The notes under the pieces were generated by a model that searched no databases, was not told the origin of the DNA, and saw only the letters and a list, made by a program, of their open reading frames with translations. This document shows, piece after piece, positions 44,134 through 46,228 of a DNA stretch of 46,228 nucleotides. Source of the stretch: a virus. The stretch is from positions 1-46,228 of the IMG/VR virus record IMGVR_UViG_3300021376_000109. One strand, written 5' to 3'. Made by a program: the position numbers and the translations under genes. Within the stretch, counting starts at the first letter, position 1. Each line of letters starts with the position of its first letter.

Positions 44134-46133
44134 AAACCTTTCAAGGACAGCATTATCGTAATCGTTTCCCATTGTATTCTAGGATTAGAATTGATGACAA
44201 TTCTGTAGGTGCAAAAATATTAAATGTAATAGGTGATGAATTTAAGTTAACAGAGCTTTTGATAAAACGTTTCTCTAAGCAAACAAAATGCTTAGAGGAA
44301 ATGCCAGTCTTTATGCCTTCAGTTAGATATGTTTTTAATTTTAATGCCGACTCTTATAAAATAACAAATTCTACCCCTAGTGAATCTACTTCAAATTATT
44401 ACAATGCATATAAAAATTCATTGTCTAGATACGAAATAGATAACCTGTTAGTTTTAAACTGTATTGCGAATTCTGGTATTACAGTTAAAGAATCTAGAGT
44501 ACTTGAGGATTCCTTTTTATTGCCGCCTACAAGAATATCTAATTTAAGAATTGAATCTGAACCAAACAAGAATCCTTTAATTTGCGAATTGAATCTAGAG
44601 ACTATCAAATATTTAAATGAATTTATCTCTCCAAATGGAGAGCACTTATATATTGAAATACCAAGAGTATTTAATAATCAATCTATCAAATATTATACAT
44701 CAGGATACGAGGTTCCTATATATCAAGATTATAGTCATATAATCTTGAGAGGCTATGACTATAATAATAAACCAATTGAAGAACATATACCTTTAAATCT
44801 AAACGTCTTTTACAGAACAAAAAGACGTTTTATGAAGTTAAGCAATTTATCTATGGATTCTTATAATGGCATAATGGGTGGTCCAGCAGTAGAATGTGAT
44901 GGCTTTAAGGGTTTGGTTAGAATTTACAGTTATCCCTGTTTTAAGAAATCTAAAATGAATTACGAAAGCATAGAGCTAGTAGCAAACAACTTTTATTTAA
45001 ATGATTTGTTTAGTACTTACTACTCTGCTTGTAGAATTGATATTGAAAGCAATAAGTTAAAATATTATTTTGATAACTATAACAATGCTAATAAAGAGCA
45101 ATATAATTACTTGTATAACGCGAATCTACAATCAATAGATTTTGATTTAATACATAAGCTCTTTTTAGAGCAATCCCTATCTTTAGATGCTGAAGAAAAT
45201 ATACTTTCATTTGATTATGATTATTTTACTAATCATTTAGTTTGTTTAACTGATAAGGGTAAACTAAAATACTACTCTATTGAGTTTACTGATTTTGTAA
45301 CTCCAGAGATACGTAGAACTAAAGCTATTAGTCTTGAAATAGAGAATACATTACAAAGAATAACGTTGGATTCTGATCCAGCTAAAAATCAATATGAGTT
45401 GCATTTATTTGATAGGCATTATGTTTATAAGGTTAGTACTATGCTTATCTTTAGAAGAACTCCTACTTTAAAATTAAATCAACAAACCTTTAAACTTGAG
45501 TTTCTTAACGATTTAGGTCAATGGTCAGAATCTTTGTATAGGTTTGATAATTTAGAATACTATTCAAATCTTTCAGGTAATGAGGATTTTAATAATTTAG
45601 TAAATACGTCATACATAAATAATTTTAAAATTCCTGTAACCTTTGATTCTGAGGGTCAATATGATTTTTATGTTTTAAGCGCGCACTATTTAAATAATAA
45701 CTATAACGTCTTTAATGAGATGTTAAACGCTTATACTCCTGATAAATTAATAAAATTCATAAATGACAATTTAGATAAACAAGATTTAAGAGAAGAGGAT
45801 TCAAGTATAGTCTTTGAATTAAATTATCATTCTGTTTTAGTAGATAAGCTTTCAACAGCAGGTACATTTGATTTAACTCTCTTAGATGCTAATTGGATTA
45901 CAGATAATCAAAATAAAGAGCTTTTTATTAGCTTTGAAAATGTCAATAATTCATTAAAAATTTATGTCAAAAATGACACAAATATTTTAGAGAAAATTTA
46001 CACTTTTGACCAGCATTTTGATTATTTAATACATGATAATAATACAGGCAGATGTATATTTCTAGAGGAATACTCATCGATTGATATAACCTTTAATACT
46101 AGCAGTAACAAATCAGTTACATTAAGGTATTGA
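44130..46133 (+). CDS. Baseplate/tail protein, 667 aa
   Basis: A 667-residue protein directly after the J-like gene, where contractile phages usually place a gp7/gpI-type wedge protein. The first 60 residues are helical (SRIRIDDNSVGAKILNVIGD, then LTELLIKRFSKQ). The remainder is mostly beta-rich and Tyr/Asn-heavy, with segments such as LYIEIPRVFNNQSIKYYTSG and IEHIPLNLNVFYRTKRRFMK, consistent with stacked beta domains in a wedge or fibre-like structure. The C terminus includes YVKNDTNI (residue about 612), encoded by a 22-bp element identical to one in the protease-scaffold gene. The ATG overlaps the previous stop (ATGA). Assignment to a specific wedge gene is tentative. It may be a receptor-proximal or fibre-attachment part. 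Confidence 0.45.
   Translation: MKTFQGQHYRNRFPLYSRIRIDDNSVGAKILNVIGDEFKLTELLIKRFSKQTKCLEEMPVFMPSVRYVFNFNADSYKITNSTPSESTSNYYNAYKNSLSRYEIDNLLVLNCIANSGITVKESRVLEDSFLLPPTRISNLRIESEPNKNPLICELNLETIKYLNEFISPNGEHLYIEIPRVFNNQSIKYYTSGYEVPIYQDYSHIILRGYDYNNKPIEEHIPLNLNVFYRTKRRFMKLSNLSMDSYNGIMGGPAVECDGFKGLVRIYSYPCFKKSKMNYESIELVANNFYLNDLFSTYYSACRIDIESNKLKYYFDNYNNANKEQYNYLYNANLQSIDFDLIHKLFLEQSLSLDAEENILSFDYDYFTNHLVCLTDKGKLKYYSIEFTDFVTPEIRRTKAISLEIENTLQRITLDSDPAKNQYELHLFDRHYVYKVSTMLIFRRTPTLKLNQQTFKLEFLNDLGQWSESLYRFDNLEYYSNLSGNEDFNNLVNTSYINNFKIPVTFDSEGQYDFYVLSAHYLNNNYNVFNEMLNAYTPDKLIKFINDNLDKQDLREEDSSIVFELNYHSVLVDKLSTAGTFDLTLLDANWITDNQNKELFISFENVNNSLKIYVKNDTNILEKIYTFDQHFDYLIHDNNTGRCIFLEEYSSIDITFNTSSNKSVTLRY
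44273..44297 (+). repeat. Perfect 9-bp inverted repeat
   Basis: CTCTAAGCA (44273-44281) and TGCTTAGAG (44289-44297), 7-base loop, in the 667-aa gene. With one bulge it extends by TTTC/GAAA. Confidence 0.75.
44723..44748 (+). repeat. Perfect 10-bp inverted repeat
   Basis: TCAAGATTAT (44723-44732) and ATAATCTTGA (44739-44748), 6-base loop, in the 667-aa gene. Confidence 0.85.
44801..44830 (+). repeat. Perfect 11-bp inverted repeat
   Basis: AAACGTCTTTT (44801-44811) and AAAAGACGTTT (44820-44830), 8-base loop, in the 667-aa gene. Confidence 0.85.
45965..45986 (+). repeat. TGTCA/TGACA element, single copy C
   Basis: A 22-bp stretch beginning TGTCAAAAATGACA is identical to 4771-4792. An upstream TGTCA at 45941 lies exactly 24 bp before it. 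It lies in the same codon phase as copies A and B and encodes VKNDTNI, at the C-terminal end of the 667-aa protein. Confidence 0.8.
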
Positions 46134-46134
46134 C

Positions 46135-46228
46135 ATGTTAGGTGTGAAAAAATCAAACCTTACAGCTTTAGATGAAAAAGCTTTTTTACATTCTATATAT
46201 AGAGAAACAAATGAATCGCTTGAAGCTT
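46135..46228 (+). CDS. Next tail/baseplate gene, 5' part only
   Basis: An open frame starting at ATG 46135, one base after the previous stop, with AAGG upstream at a normal distance. Thirty-one residues are visible (begins MLGVKKSNLTALDEKAFLHS) before the window ends. They look helical and charged. Nothing identifies the product. Its place after the wedge genes suggests another baseplate, fibre or tail-tip protein. Confidence 0.6.
   Translation, partial: MLGVKKSNLTALDEKAFLHSIYRETNESLEA

Noticed and set aside
1-46228. tRNA genes, insertion sequences, integrase or att sites
   Set aside because: Intergenic gaps are nearly all under 40 bases, and no cloverleaf, transposase or integrase motif was seen.

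Overview
The window is a continuous, all-plus-strand late structural region of a large contractile-tailed (myovirus-type) bacteriophage. Base composition is AT-rich, roughly one third G+C by eye. Almost every gene has a clear AGGAG-type ribosome binding site, genes touch or overlap by a few bases, and I see no tRNA, integrase, transposase or host gene. The host cannot be named from sequence alone. Heavy Shine-Dalgarno use argues against Bacteroidota and fits many Gram-positive or proteobacterial hosts. TAA and TGA are stops; no gene here ends in TAG.

Layout. 1-0.8 kb: end of an unknown gene and a small protein. 0.8-5.1 kb: portal, then an unusually long prohead protease/scaffold fusion. 5.1-7.7 kb: a capsid-associated protein and an HK97-like major capsid protein, closed by a hairpin and a strong terminator. 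7.8-11.4 kb: a small protein, an Ig-like protein and three neck or connector candidates. 11.4-16.2 kb: sheath and three tandem tube-like paralogs. 16.3-17.9 kb: two tail-assembly-chaperone-like proteins. 17.9-31.3 kb: two giant proteins (1675 and 2787 aa) in the tape-measure position. 31.3-46.2 kb: baseplate genes, including a 3025-aa hub-like giant with an embedded M15-type peptidase, a gp25-like wedge protein, a gpJ-like wedge protein, a 667-aa protein and the start of another gene.

Main discoveries. (1) The 2787-aa protein carries a DFDGD metal-binding motif and, 80 residues downstream, a D-x-A-x-K-T-A-x-x-G segment that aligns without gaps to the bridge helix of bacterial RNA polymerase beta-prime. 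It is therefore a candidate single-chain virion RNA polymerase of the crAss-like/YonO type, encoded beside a sheath, in a tape-measure-position giant protein. (2) The baseplate hub appears to combine hub folds, a peptidoglycan peptidase, membrane-like helices and an amphipathic helix in one chain. (3) A TGTCA/TGACA element with strict 24-bp periodicity lies in the same reading frame inside two unrelated structural genes, with a 22-bp identical single copy in a third. (4) The coding sequences hold many perfect inverted repeats (seven with arms of 12-15 bp), more than chance predicts for this composition.

Working model (inference): the portal, protease/scaffold and capsid genes build the head; the neck proteins join it to a sheathed tail; the giant internal proteins would be delivered with DNA; the hub would cut the cell wall and help open the membrane; and the polymerase candidate would start transcription of early phage genes in the new host.
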